Positions 7,873 to 17,600 of a DNA stretch of 64,000 nt are shown here, piece by piece. The stretch is from Candidatus Kuenenia stuttgartensis. GTDB lineage: Bacteria; Pseudomonadota; Alphaproteobacteria; SMXS01. Position numbers and translations under genes: made by a program. Position 1 is the first letter of the stretch, and every line of letters begins with the position of its first letter. The notes under the pieces are model-generated. The model saw nothing but the letters and a program-made list of their open reading frames with translations, was not told the origin of the DNA and searched no databases. The stretch covers positions 1 through 64,000 of the forward strand of contig CALQFM020000008.1 of assembly GCA_943329845.2 (NCBI GenBank). Reading direction: 5' to 3'.

Positions 7873-8251
7873 CGAAAACCATATCACCGTTTGCCGATGC
7901 GTCGCTGAGGAAGCTGACCGCGCCTGCCACTTCCAGATTGAGGTCGGTCCGCAACTGCGCGGGCTTCATCTCGCACAGGGCCAGCGCCGTCTCGCAGACC
8001 AGCAGGCGGGCACCGAGGTCGCGGCAGGCGGTCAGCAGTTCCTCGAAGCCGGCGACGCGCAGGGCCTTCACCCGGTGGTCCTCGTCGGGCAACCGCCAGT
8101 TCTTCGCCAACGCCTGGACCGACGTGCCGGCGAACAGGATGGTGACCGGCTTGCCGATGGCGGCCGCCGCGCTCGCCAGCACCAGCGCATAATGCATGCG
8201 GGAATAGTCGCCAGAGTGGATGACGAGCGAGAGCTTGTCGATGCCGCTCAT
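7868..8251 (-). CDS. DsrE-family protein
   Basis: A 127-residue protein of the DsrE/TusD-like fold. Characteristic stretches are LSLVIHSGDYSRMHYALVLA near the N-terminus and ARLLVCETALALCEM, with two Cys. Family members carry sulfur or act as small redox or ligand-binding proteins in the cytoplasm. ATG 8251 overlaps the moeB stop by four bases, so it is translationally coupled to a sulfur-transfer-type adenylyltransferase and lies in the same run as cysK. That context favours a sulfur-relay role, but this is inference. Confidence 0.75.
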   Translation of the reverse strand: MSGIDKLSLVIHSGDYSRMHYALVLASAAAAIGKPVTILFAGTSVQALAKNWRLPDEDHRVKALRVAGFEELLTACRDLGARLLVCETALALCEMKPAQLRTDLNLEVAGAVSFLSDASANGDMVFV

Positions 8252-9038
8252 GCCGCGTGAGCCGTCAGGTCGTGGATCGTGGCGTGCTCGCCGCACAGGG
8301 CGCAGCCGGGATCGCGGCGGAGCTTGAGGGTGCGGAAGCGCGCGTCGAGCGCATCGTAGATCGTCAGGCGCCCGGTCATGGACTGGCCGATGCCGGTGAT
8401 CTCCTTGATCACCTCGACGGCCTGGAGCGAGCCCATCACGCCCGCCAGCGCGCCGATCACGCCCGCCTCGGCGCAGCTCGGCACCGTGCCAGGCGGCGGC
8501 CGCTCCGGGAACACGCAGCGATAGCAGGGATTGTCGCCCTCGAACGCCCGGTAGGTGGAAAGCTGGCCCTCGAACTGGCCGATGGCCGCCGACACCAGCG
8601 GTACACGGGCCAGGTAGCAGGCGTCGTTGACCAGGAAGCGGGTTTCGAAATTGTCGCTGCCGTCGGCAACCAGGTCATAGCCCGAGACCAGCGCGAGCGC
8701 GTTGGCCGCGTTCAGCCGCTCGTGGTGCAGGACGATGTTCACGTCCGGGTTGAGCGCGCCCAACGCCTCGGCCGCGCTGCTGGTCTTGGGCCGGCCGATG
8801 TCGTCGGTCCGGTGCAGGATCTGCCGCTGCAGATTGGACAGCGACACGGTGTCGTCGTCGACGATCCCCAGGGTGCCGACGCCGGCCGCGGCCAGATACA
8901 TCAGCAGCGGCGACCCCAGACCGCCCGCGCCGACCACCAGAACCTTCGCGGCCAGCAGCTTCTGCTGCCCGGCGCCGCCGACCTCCTTCAGGATGATATG
9001 GCGGGCGTAGCGCTCGATCTGGTCGTCGCTGAAGTCCA

Positions 9039-9039
<1 letters not shown>
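8248..9039 (-). CDS. moeB: MoeB/ThiF-family adenylyltransferase
   Basis: A 263-residue E1-like enzyme that adenylates the C-terminal Gly of a ubiquitin-fold sulfur carrier (MoaD or ThiS). The nucleotide-binding motif VLVVGAGGLGSPLL is followed by the Arg-rich segment SNLQRQILH and by GSDNFETRFLVND. Two CxxC pairs (CYRC and CALC) make the structural zinc site. The start overlaps the cysK stop by one base (TGATG), so the two are co-translated. MoeB and ThiF cannot be separated by sequence alone; with no thi genes nearby, molybdopterin synthesis is the simpler guess. Confidence 0.88.
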
Positions 9040-10004
<965 letters not shown>

Positions 10005-10066
10005 GTGGCGCTCCTTGTTAGTTCCGGAATTCAGGTTCTGTTCGGCTTCCGGGCGGCGAAAGCGCT

Positions 10067-10519
10067 CTAGATGGTGAAGTCGAGGCGGTCCTTGGACTCG
10101 CGCGGCACGCCGGTCCCCGCGGCTTCGCTGCACAGATCCTCGACGGTCACCGAATCGAGCCGCTCCATCATGTCCTGCTGGATGGAGTCGAGCAACGGGG
10201 CGATGATCCGCTTGCCCATGGCGGACTCGGACTCATAGCCGGTGCCGCCCTCGTCCTCCATCGCCGCGATGACCCGGACGATCTCGCCCACCGACACGCG
10301 CCGGCGCTCGCGGGCCAGCAGGTAGCCGCCACGCGGGCCGCGCACGCCCTTCAGGATGCCGGCGCGCACCAGCTGCTGCATGACCTGCTCCAGGTAGCGC
10401 TGCGGGATGCCCTGGCGAGCCGTGATCTCCTTGGATTGCACCGGCTCCGCACGGGCGTTGTAGGCGATGTCGACCACCGCCTCGAGCGCATAGAGGGTTT
10501 TTCGCGAGAGCTTCAGCAC
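10067..10519 (-). CDS. Rrf2-family transcriptional regulator without FeS cysteines
   Basis: A 150-residue Rrf2 protein. The winged-helix N-terminus has [20 protein letters not shown] and the wing [13 protein letters not shown]. In IscR and NsrR three Cys follow at about residues 90-105. Here that loop has none, and the only Cys is near residue 130 (VEDLCSEA). The protein therefore should not hold an IscR-type cluster. The neighbouring cysK suggests a CymR-like role in sulfur metabolism, where CysK acts as partner in Gram-positive bacteria; this is inference. It starts with GTG three bases after the dut stop, with AAGGG upstream. Confidence 0.85.
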   Translation of the reverse strand: MLKLSRKTLYALEAVVDIAYNARAEPVQSKEITARQGIPQRYLEQVMQQLVRAGILKGVRGPRGGYLLARERRRVSVGEIVRVIAAMEDEGGTGYESESAMGKRIIAPLLDSIQQDMMERLDSVTVEDLCSEAAGTGVPRESKDRLDFTI

Positions 10520-10522
10520 CGA

Positions 10523-10969
10523 TCAACCCTTGCCGGTCGACCCGAAGCCGCCGGCGCCGCGCGCCGTCTCGGTCAGTTCTTCCTCGCGGAACTCGGCCTG
10601 CACCACGGGCGCGACGATCATCTGGGCAATCCGGTCGCCGCGGCGGATGGTGAACGGTTCCGGACCCAGGTTGATCAGGATCACGCCGATCTCGCCGCGG
10701 TAGTCGGCGTCGATGGTGCCCGGGGTGTTGAGCACGGTGACGCCCTGCTTGAGCGCAAGGCCCGAACGCGGCCGCACCTGCGCCTCGTAGCCTTCCGGCA
10801 GGCCGATGGCGATGCCCGTCGGGACCAGCATGCGCCCGCCCGGCGCGAGGGTGACGTCCTCGCCGACGGCGGCGGTCAGGTCGGCGCCCGCGGCCTGGCT
10901 GGTCTGGTACGCCGGCAGGGGAAGGCCTTCCGCGTGCGGCAGGCGGCGGATCGAGACGGAAACGCGCAT
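10523..10969 (-). CDS. dut: dUTP diphosphatase
   Basis: A 148-residue trimeric dUTPase, which hydrolyses dUTP to dUMP and pyrophosphate and keeps uracil out of DNA. The five family motifs are present: [40 protein letters not shown] and the C-terminal GAGGFGSTG that closes the active site. ATG 10969 overlaps the coaBC stop by one base (TGATG). The coaBC-dut order is a common bacterial arrangement. Confidence 0.95.
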   Translation of the reverse strand: MRVSVSIRRLPHAEGLPLPAYQTSQAAGADLTAAVGEDVTLAPGGRMLVPTGIAIGLPEGYEAQVRPRSGLALKQGVTVLNTPGTIDADYRGEIGVILINLGPEPFTIRRGDRIAQMIVAPVVQAEFREEELTETARGAGGFGSTGKG

Positions 10970-12192
10970 CAGACGGTTGGCTCCCCAAGATGGTCGGCAA
11001 TGCGGCGGGCAAGGCGATCGGCGACCGCGGTCTTGCTTGCCGGCGGCCAGTTCTCGACCGTATCGGCGGTCACAAGATGCACCGTGTTGTCGTCGCCACC
11101 CATGATGCCGGTGGCGGGCGACACGTCATTGGCGACGATCCAGTCGCAGTGCTTCTTCGCCCGCTTGGCCTGCGCATAGGCGATCACGTTCTGGGTCTCG
11201 GCGGCGAAGCCGACGACCAGGCGCGGCCGGTCGTTGGCGCGGGCCGACAGGCCGGCCAGGATGTCTGGGTTCTCGACCAGCTTCAGGGTCGGCGGGCCGC
11301 CGCCGTTCTTCTTGATCTTCTGGCGGCTGTCGTCGGCCATGCGCCAGTCTGCGACGGCGGCGACGCATACCGCCACGTCGGCAGGGAGCGCGGCTTCGCA
11401 GGCGGCCAGCATCTCGCGGGCCGATTCGACCCGAACGGTGAAAACGTGAGCCGGATCGGGCAGGGATGTCGGGCCCGAAACCAGGGTGGTGTCGGCACCC
11501 AGCGCCGCCAGCGCCTGGGCGATGGCGTAGCCCTGCTTGCCCGAACTGCGGTTGGCGATGTAGCGCACCGGGTCGATGGCCTCGTGGGTCGGGCCGGCGG
11601 TCACCAGCGCGCGTCTTCCGGCGAGCGGGCGGTCGCTGGCGCGGGCATTGGCCGAAAAGAACGTCTCGACGGCGGCGACGATGTCCATCACCTCGGCGAG
11701 GCGGCCGTCGCCGATCTCGCCGCAGGCCAGGTCGCCGCTGCCCGGGCCGACCCGCAGGATGCCGTCGCCTTCCAGGGTGCGCAGGTTGCGCTGGGTCGCC
11801 GGATGCAGCCACATCTGCACGTTCATGGACGGCGCGATCATCACCGGCTTGTCGGTGGCAAGCAGCGCGGTGGTGGCCAGGTCGCGGGCGATGCCGTGCG
11901 CCATGCTCGCCATCAGGTCGGCGGTGGCCGGCGCGACCAACACCAGGTCGGCCTCGCGTGACAGGCGGATGTGGCCCATCTCGGCCTCGTCTGTCAGCGA
12001 GAACAACTCGGTGTACGCCTTCTCGCCGGTCAGGCTGGCGACCGACAGGGGCGTGATGAATTCGCTCCCGGCCCTGGTCATGATAGCGCGGACGCGCACG
12101 CCCCGCTCGCGCAGGCGGCGGATCAGGTCGAGCGCCTTGTAGGCGGCGATGCCGCCGCCGATGATCAGGAGGACTCGCTTGTCTTGCAGCAT
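10969..12192 (-). CDS. coaBC: bifunctional phosphopantothenoylcysteine decarboxylase / synthetase
   Basis: A 407-residue CoA-biosynthesis enzyme. The N-terminal CoaC half is an FMN-dependent decarboxylase, with [16 protein letters not shown], the active-site His in [13 protein letters not shown], and PSMNVQMW. The C-terminal CoaB half starts near residue 195 and joins 4'-phosphopantothenate to Cys; it has [23 protein letters not shown] and the KxxK-like KIKKNGG. The length is normal. It heads the coaBC-dut-rrf2 run, 70 bp after ubiB. Confidence 0.95.
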   Translation of the reverse strand: MLQDKRVLLIIGGGIAAYKALDLIRRLRERGVRVRAIMTRAGSEFITPLSVASLTGEKAYTELFSLTDEAEMGHIRLSREADLVLVAPATADLMASMAHGIARDLATTALLATDKPVMIAPSMNVQMWLHPATQRNLRTLEGDGILRVGPGSGDLACGEIGDGRLAEVMDIVAAVETFFSANARASDRPLAGRRALVTAGPTHEAIDPVRYIANRSSGKQGYAIAQALAALGADTTLVSGPTSLPDPAHVFTVRVESAREMLAACEAALPADVAVCVAAVADWRMADDSRQKIKKNGGGPPTLKLVENPDILAGLSARANDRPRLVVGFAAETQNVIAYAQAKRAKKHCDWIVANDVSPATGIMGGDDNTVHLVTADTVENWPPASKTAVADRLARRIADHLGEPTV

Positions 12193-12262
12193 GTTGGCGC
12201 CAATTCACGGTCCGGAAGTGTAGTTACGCTAGGTATCACATTCCGGCATTACAACAAGTAGT

Positions 12263-13819
12263 TTAGTTGAGAATTATTATCAACAGAGCAAGCAGCGCGG
12301 CGATCACCCACAGCGCCGCGCCTTGGCTGCGCAGGTGCCGGCTCTGCGATTCGCCGATCAGCCGCGCGGTTTCCGGGTGCAGCACGATGCCTTCGCCGGT
12401 CACAACGGCGGCGCGCTTCTCCAGTTCGTCGGCGATCAGCGGCAGGTAGCGCAGCAGCGACAGGGCGGACTCGGCCGTCTCGCGGATATAGGCGTCGGGC
12501 CCCATGTTGTCGGCGAGCCACCCCTGTACCACGGGCGGCGACACCTCCCACATGTTGATCTCGGGGTCCATGTACATCGCCAGGCCCTCGGCCATCACCA
12601 TGGTCTTCTGCAGCAGCAGCAACTGGGGCTGGGTGCGCATCTCGAAGGTGGCGGTGATCTGGAACAGCTGGGCGAGCAGCCTGCCGAACGAAATGTCGCG
12701 CATCCGCCGTCCGGCGATCGGCTCGCCGATGGCGCGCAGGGCCTGGGCGAAGCTGTTGATGTTCTTGGTGCGCGGCACGTAACCCGCCTCGAAATGCACC
12801 TCGGCGATGCGGCGGTAGTTGCCGGTGTGGAAGCCGCGCAGAATCTCGGCCAGGTAACGGCGCGACTTGCGGTCCAGCCGGCCCATGATGCCGAAGTCGA
12901 CCGCGACCAGATTGCCGTCCGGGTCGACGAACAGATTGCCCTGGTGCAAATCGGCATGGAAGAAGCCGTCGCGCATCACCTGCAGCAGGAACACCCGCAC
13001 CAGCACCGCGGCCACCGCGCTCATGTCGACGCCGGCGGCCGCCAGGCCGTCGCGGTCGCCCAGAGGCGTGCCGTCGATCCACTCGGTGGTCAGCACCCGC
13101 TCGGACGTGGTCGGCCACATCACGCGCGGCACGCGGAAGCCCGGCTCGCCTTCCATGTTCTCGCGCAGCTCGCCAGCGGCGGCCGCCTCGTAGCGCAGGT
13201 CCATCTCCAGCGCGACGGTCTCGGCGAAGGTTTGCGCCACCTCGACCGGCCGCAGGCGCCGCGTGTCCGGCACGCGCCGCTCCATCAGCCGGGCGAACCA
13301 GAAGAACGTCGCCAGGTCACGGCGGAACGCCTCGCGCACGCCGGGGCGCAGCACCTTTACCGCCACCTTCACGCCGTCGGCGGTCACGGCCTTGTGCACC
13401 TGGGCGATGCTGGCGGCGGCAACCGCGGCGTCGTCGAACTCGGAGAACAACACGTCGACCGGCTGACCCAGATCGGCGGCGATGATCGCCCGCGCTTCGG
13501 CGCCGGGGAAGGGCGGCAGCCGGTCCTGCAGCCGGGTCAGCGCCTCGGCCACGTCGTCGCCGGCGATATCGGGACGGGTCGCCAGCGCCTGGCCAAGCTT
13601 GATGAAGGTGGGGCCCAGTTCCTCCAACGCATGCGCCAGCCGCTCGCCGGGCGGGATCGGCGCGTTCACGCGCCGCCGATTGAACACGGTCAGCATGTTC
13701 AGCGACGCGCGCATGCCCGGCGGCATGGCCAGCAGGTCGAGCGGGAACATGGCGTCGTGCCGCGCCAGTGTGCGGGCGATCTTGAACAGTCTCAGGAAGT
13801 GGCCTGCGGCGGCGAACAT
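12263..13819 (-). CDS. ubiB: UbiB, atypical kinase needed for ubiquinone biosynthesis
   Basis: A 518-residue ABC1/ADCK family protein that supports the Ubi hydroxylation complex at the inner membrane. The diagnostic KxGQ motif is in PTFIKLGQALATRPD near residue 76. The kinase-like core has VAVKVLRPG, FHADLHQGN and VAVDFGIMG. The last 20 residues are hydrophobic (ALWVIAALLALLIIIL), giving a membrane anchor. ATG 13819 lies 10 bp after the ubiE stop. Confidence 0.95.
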   Translation of the reverse strand: MFAAAGHFLRLFKIARTLARHDAMFPLDLLAMPPGMRASLNMLTVFNRRRVNAPIPPGERLAHALEELGPTFIKLGQALATRPDIAGDDVAEALTRLQDRLPPFPGAEARAIIAADLGQPVDVLFSEFDDAAVAAASIAQVHKAVTADGVKVAVKVLRPGVREAFRRDLATFFWFARLMERRVPDTRRLRPVEVAQTFAETVALEMDLRYEAAAAGELRENMEGEPGFRVPRVMWPTTSERVLTTEWIDGTPLGDRDGLAAAGVDMSAVAAVLVRVFLLQVMRDGFFHADLHQGNLFVDPDGNLVAVDFGIMGRLDRKSRRYLAEILRGFHTGNYRRIAEVHFEAGYVPRTKNINSFAQALRAIGEPIAGRRMRDISFGRLLAQLFQITATFEMRTQPQLLLLQKTMVMAEGLAMYMDPEINMWEVSPPVVQGWLADNMGPDAYIRETAESALSLLRYLPLIADELEKRAAVVTGEGIVLHPETARLIGESQSRHLRSQGAALWVIAALLALLIIILN

Positions 13820-13829
13820 CGGCGCCGGA

Positions 13830-14642
13830 TCAGACGCGCCAGGCCGAATGCAGGGCGACGATGCCGCCCGACAGGGCGCGCACCGAGACGCGCGAGAAGC
13901 CAGCCGCCTCGATCATTCCGCCGAAGGTTTCGCGGTCCGGGAAGCGCCTGATGCTCTCGACCAGGTAGCGGTAGGACTCCGCGTCGCCTGCGATCAGCCG
14001 GCCCAGTTGGGGCACGATGTTGAGGGAGTAGAAGTCGTAGCCCTGCTTCAGCAACGGCATGTCCACGTTGGAGAATTCCAGGCAGAGGAAACGGCCGCCG
14101 GGTTTCAGCACCCGCCGTGCTTCGCGCAACGCCGCCGGGATGTCGGTCACGTTGCGGATGCCGAAGGCGATGGTGTAGGCGTCGTAGGCGCAATCGTCGA
14201 AGGGCAGCGCTTCGGCGTTGCCCACCATCCAGTCCAGGTTGTCGAGCCGCCCGGCGTTCACCGCCCGGTCGCGGCCCACATTCAGCATGGCCTCGTTGAT
14301 GTCGCAGACGGTGACGGCGGCGGGTGTCCTGCCCTCGGGGACGTCGCGGTTGGCCTTGTCGAGAACGCGGAAGGCGATATCGCCGGTGCCGCCTGCCACG
14401 TCGAGCACGCGCATGCCCGGGCGCGGGCGCAACCAGTCGATCATGGCCGACTTCCAAAGCCGGTGGACACCGCCGCTCATGGCGTCGTTCATCATGTCGT
14501 AGCGGGTCGCCACGGAATCGAACACGCCGCGCACCAGCGCGGTCTTTTCCGTGGGGCTCACGTCGCGAAAGCCGAAGCTGGCGCCGCGGTCAGCGTCCGT
14601 GGACCCGGAAAGGGCTGTGTTTTCGCCGTGATCCTCTATCAT
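13830..14642 (-). CDS. ubiE: demethylmenaquinone / ubiquinone C-methyltransferase
   Basis: A 270-residue class I methyltransferase that C-methylates the ubiquinone ring using S-adenosylmethionine. The N-terminal signature [20 protein letters not shown] is followed by [15 protein letters not shown] (SAM motif I) and FGIRNVTD. I chose ATG 14642, with TAAGG eight bases upstream; a GTG three codons earlier is possible. It is divergent from mutM and is the first gene of the ubiE-ubiB run. Confidence 0.95.
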   Translation of the reverse strand: MIEDHGENTALSGSTDADRGASFGFRDVSPTEKTALVRGVFDSVATRYDMMNDAMSGGVHRLWKSAMIDWLRPRPGMRVLDVAGGTGDIAFRVLDKANRDVPEGRTPAAVTVCDINEAMLNVGRDRAVNAGRLDNLDWMVGNAEALPFDDCAYDAYTIAFGIRNVTDIPAALREARRVLKPGGRFLCLEFSNVDMPLLKQGYDFYSLNIVPQLGRLIAGDAESYRYLVESIRRFPDRETFGGMIEAAGFSRVSVRALSGGIVALHSAWRV

Positions 14643-14698
14643 GCGGCGCACCTTACCCCACCCGCCTGACGGCTACCAGAAACGTTACAGCGCATCCC

Positions 14699-15556
14699 AT
14701 GCCCGAATTGCCCGAGGTTGAAACGGTTTGCCGCGGCCTGCGCACGGCCATGGAAGGCCGCGTCCTGACGCAGGTGACCGCCCGCCGGCCCGACCTGCGC
14801 TTTCCGTTGCCGCCCGATTTCGCCGACCGGCTGCGGGGACGCCGGATCGAACGCATCGACCGCCGTGCCAAATATATCGTGGTTCATCTCGACGATGGCC
14901 AGGTGCTGATCATGCATCTGGGCATGTCAGGCCGCATGAACCTGTGGGCCCCGCAGAGTGGTAAGGATTCCAGTGGGGGCGAACCGCCGCCGCTCGCCAC
15001 CCACGACCATGTGATCTTCGAGGTGGGCAACGGCAGCCGCGTGGTGTTCCACGACCCGCGCCGCTTCGGCTTCATGGCGCTGACGCGAGAGGACGAGCTG
15101 GCGTCCCACCCCTATTTCGTCCATCTGGGTCCGGAGCCGCTCGGCGACGGCTTCACGCCCGATTCCCTGTCCAAAGCGCTCGACGGCAAGCGTACGCCCA
15201 TCAAGGCCGCGCTCCTCGACCAGCGCGTGGTCGCCGGCCTCGGGAACATCTATGTCTGCGAGGCATTGCACATGTCTGGAATATCTCCGCGCCGACTTGC
15301 CTGTTCCGTGTCGGGGCAGCGCGCGGAGAGGCTGGTGCCCGCTATCCGGGACGTGCTCGAGAGGGCCATCCAGGCCGGCGGGTCGAGCTTGCGCGATTAC
15401 GCCCAGGTCGACGGCGAACTGGGCTATTTCCAGCACTCCTGGAAGGCATACGGACGCGAAGGCGAGCCATGCGGACAGCCTGGCTGTACCGGCACCATCT
15501 CGCGCATCGTCCAGAGCGGCCGTTCCACCTTCTTCTGCAACAAGCATCAGCGGTAG
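14699..15556 (+). CDS. mutM: formamidopyrimidine-DNA glycosylase
   Basis: A 285-residue bifunctional glycosylase/AP lyase that removes 8-oxoguanine. It starts [14 protein letters not shown], so Pro2 and Glu3 (P1/E2 of the mature enzyme) are present. The catalytic Lys is in [10 protein letters not shown]. The DNA-binding loop and [14 protein letters not shown] are normal. The C-terminal zinc finger reads C-GQPG-C ... FFCNKHQR, with His where many relatives have the fourth Cys (CxxCQ), so the site would be C3H. ATG 14699 fixes the essential N-terminal Pro. It is divergent from ubiE, and the enoyl-CoA hydratase gene follows 83 bp downstream. Confidence 0.95.
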   Translation: MPELPEVETVCRGLRTAMEGRVLTQVTARRPDLRFPLPPDFADRLRGRRIERIDRRAKYIVVHLDDGQVLIMHLGMSGRMNLWAPQSGKDSSGGEPPPLATHDHVIFEVGNGSRVVFHDPRRFGFMALTREDELASHPYFVHLGPEPLGDGFTPDSLSKALDGKRTPIKAALLDQRVVAGLGNIYVCEALHMSGISPRRLACSVSGQRAERLVPAIRDVLERAIQAGGSSLRDYAQVDGELGYFQHSWKAYGREGEPCGQPGCTGTISRIVQSGRSTFFCNKHQR

Positions 15557-15639
15557 CGCCCGACCGCTTGCATGCCGTGCCAAGCTCTGCCAAAACGCTG
15601 GCCTGCCCTATGACGGCACATAATTCCCGGAGGAAGCCC

Positions 15640-16416
15640 ATGGCGTACGAAACCATCAATTTCGAGGTGCGCGGCAAGGTCGCGCTGATCACCCTCAACC
15701 GGCCCAAGGCGCTCAACGCCCTGTGCGGCCAGCTCATGGACGAGCTGACCGACGCACTTCACGGAATCGAGAAGAACCAGGACATCGGCTGCACCGTCAT
15801 CACCGGCAGCGAGCGGGCCTTCGCGGCCGGCGCCGACATCACCGAGATGAAGGACAAGAACTACATCGATGTGTTCACCGATGATTTCATCACCAGCAAC
15901 TGGGAAACGGTCACCCGCACCCGCAAGCCGGTGATCGCGGCGGTCGCCGGCTTCGCGCTTGGCGGCGGCTGCGAGCTGGCCATGATGTGCGACTTCATCA
16001 TCGCCGCCGAGAGCGCCAAGTTCGGCCAGCCCGAGATCAAGCTGGGCGTCATCCCCGGCTCGGGCGGCACCCAGCGCCTGACCCGCTTCGTCGGCAAGTC
16101 GAAGGCCATGGACATGTGCCTGACCGGCCGCATGATGGATGCCCAGGAGGCCGAGCGCTCGGGTCTGGTCAGCCGGATCGTGCCGAACGAGCAGCTGATC
16201 GACGAGGCGCTGAAGGCCGCCGCCATCATTGCCGATATGTCGCGCCCGTCGGTGATCGTCGCCAAGGAGGCGATCAACCGGGCCTACGAGACCACTCTGT
16301 CGGAAGGCGTCCGATTCGAGCGCCGCACGTTCCACGCGCTTTTCGCCTTCGACGACCAGAAGGAAGGCATGGCCGCGTTCGTGGAAAAGCGCCCCGCGCA
16401 GTTCAAGAATCGCTAG
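15640..16416 (+). CDS. enoyl-CoA hydratase
   Basis: A 258-residue crotonase that adds water to 2-enoyl-CoA in fatty acid or phenylacetate degradation. The oxyanion-hole segment [12 protein letters not shown] and [12 protein letters not shown] are standard. Both catalytic Glu regions are present (CELAMMCDF and [19 protein letters not shown]), so it should be a true hydratase rather than an isomerase-type paralogue. ATG 15640 has GGAGGA six bases upstream. The position between fpg and rpsT is a pattern I recall from alphaproteobacteria. Confidence 0.93.
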   Translation: MAYETINFEVRGKVALITLNRPKALNALCGQLMDELTDALHGIEKNQDIGCTVITGSERAFAAGADITEMKDKNYIDVFTDDFITSNWETVTRTRKPVIAAVAGFALGGGCELAMMCDFIIAAESAKFGQPEIKLGVIPGSGGTQRLTRFVGKSKAMDMCLTGRMMDAQEAERSGLVSRIVPNEQLIDEALKAAAIIADMSRPSVIVAKEAINRAYETTLSEGVRFERRTFHALFAFDDQKEGMAAFVEKRPAQFKNR

Positions 16417-16422
16417 GAACGG

Positions 16423-16452
16423 CGCGCCGGGAAGGCCTTCCTCCCCGGCGCG
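16423..16452 (+). terminator. GC-rich hairpin after the enoyl-CoA hydratase gene
   Basis: CGCGCCGGG (16423-16431) pairs perfectly with CCCGGCGCG (16444-16452) across a 12-nt loop, starting 7 bp after the stop codon and ending 10 bp before the rpsT -35 box. No T-run follows, so it may end transcription only weakly or act as a 3' stabilising stem. Confidence 0.45.
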
Positions 16453-16461
16453 ATCCAATGG

Positions 16462-16490
16462 TTGACGGGTGGGGGCTCAGGCCTTATAAG
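16462..16490 (+). promoter_or_regulatory. sigma-70 type promoter of rpsT
   Basis: TTGACG (16462-16467) and TATAAG (16485-16490) are separated by 17 bp, close to the housekeeping consensus. The predicted transcript start near 16497 leaves a leader of about 34 nt before the rpsT ATG. This is the clearest promoter I can see in the window. Confidence 0.75.
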
Positions 16491-16530
16491 CCGCGCCCTG
16501 TTCGTGATTTAGCGTTGAGACGGAACACAC

Positions 16531-16797
16531 ATGGCCAATTCGCCGCAGGCGCGTAAGCGCATTCGCCAGACCGAGCGTCGCACCGACGTGAACCGCGCCC
16601 GCCGCGGCCGCATCCGCACGTTCATCAAGGGCGTCGAGAAGGCCCTTGAATCGGGCGACGCCACCGCCGCCGCCGAGGCGCTCAAGATCGCCGAACCGGA
16701 GATCATGCGCGGCGTCTCCAAGGGCGTGCTCGCCAAGAACACCGCCTCACGGAAGATCTCCCGCCTGAATGCGCGCGTCCGCTCGCTGAAGGCCTGA
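16531..16797 (+). CDS. rpsT: 30S ribosomal protein S20
   Basis: An 88-residue, Lys/Arg-rich protein that binds 16S rRNA early in 30S assembly. It starts [13 protein letters not shown] and contains [16 protein letters not shown] and [16 protein letters not shown], both typical of S20. It has its own strong promoter. rpsT close to dnaA is usual in alphaproteobacteria. Confidence 0.97.
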   Translation: MANSPQARKRIRQTERRTDVNRARRGRIRTFIKGVEKALESGDATAAAEALKIAEPEIMRGVSKGVLAKNTASRKISRLNARVRSLKA

Positions 16798-17169
16798 TCC
16801 CCGACTCGACGCCGGGCCGATCTGGTCCGGCGTGCCTATGCCCGGGATCCGTTTTCCCCTGCCATGCCGAGGGCCGCAACCCGCCAGACCTATATCTGGT
16901 AGGCGGCTTAACACAATGTACATAGAGCCGTCACAAATCGGCGAGTAGTCCACGGCGGCTGTTGCCAATGTCGTGTAATTTGCTACTCTCCTCCCCAGAT
17001 TCGAAGGTGGGCGGATCTCTGCAAGTAACAAATATGTAACAAAAAGGCTATACTTCTAGCCTTTGCGGGGATCGTCTTTACTTCTTCTTACGAAGACTCG
17101 ACGATGATCTGGTTCTAATTCAGAGAGTCGGCGTGTTGCCACGAGGGAAAGCGGGAGGATTGGTCGGGA
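16798..17169. other. 372-bp intergenic region between rpsT and the rhodanese-dnaA genes
   Basis: No gene is seen here. The second half is less GC-rich than its surroundings. It holds a direct repeat GTAACAAA at 17025-17032 and 17036-17043 (11-bp period) and an 8-bp perfect inverted repeat, AAAGGCTA at 17043-17050 with TAGCCTTT at 17057-17064. Read on the minus strand, that hairpin is followed by TTTTTG. A weak promoter-like pair, TTGCCA (16962-16967) and TACTCT (16984-16989), has a 16-bp spacer. I found no convincing DnaA box, so I do not call an origin. A weak 7-bp stem (16809-16815 with 16827-16833) follows rpsT. Confidence 0.5.
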
Positions 17170-17589
17170 ATGTCTGATTACGCGGGCGATTTGTCTCCGC
17201 AGGACGCATGGAATCTGCTGGAATCCGAGCCTTCCGCGCTTCTGGTCGACGTTCGCACCCGTGCGGAATGGACCTATGTGGGTGTCGCCGACCTGTCACC
17301 GCTCAGTAAAAAACCGGTCTTCATCGAGTGGCAGTCGTTTCCCGAAGGCCAGCGCAACGATCGATTCGCCGACGAGGTCGAGGCCATCAAGCCAGGCCAT
17401 GACACGCCGGTCCTGTTCCTGTGCCGGTCGGGCGCGCGCTCGGCGGCGGCGGCCCGGCTGATGACCCAGAAGGGCTACACGCGCTGCTACAACATTTCCG
17501 AGGGATTCGAGGGAGATCCCGACGCTGACCGGCATCGAGGCCGGGTGAATGGCTGGAAAGTACGCGGCCTCCCCTGGACCCAGAACTGA
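17170..17589 (+). CDS. rhodanese-like domain protein
   Basis: A 139-residue single-domain rhodanese. ALLVDVRTRAEW opens the fold, and the active-site loop is C85-RSGARS in FLCRSGARSAAAA. Such proteins move sulfane sulfur or sense thiol redox state in the cytoplasm. The catalytic Cys is present, so it is likely active. It lies 11 bp upstream of the dnaA GTG, so dnaA is probably transcribed with it. A physiological sulfur acceptor cannot be named. Confidence 0.9.
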   Translation: MSDYAGDLSPQDAWNLLESEPSALLVDVRTRAEWTYVGVADLSPLSKKPVFIEWQSFPEGQRNDRFADEVEAIKPGHDTPVLFLCRSGARSAAAARLMTQKGYTRCYNISEGFEGDPDADRHRGRVNGWKVRGLPWTQN

Positions 17590-17600
17590 AGAGTCCGAAA

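Noticed and set aside
16798-17169. Chromosomal origin oriC
   Set aside because: The dnaA neighbourhood makes it tempting, but I see no cluster of DnaA boxes, and in alphaproteobacteria the origin often lies elsewhere (for example near hemE).
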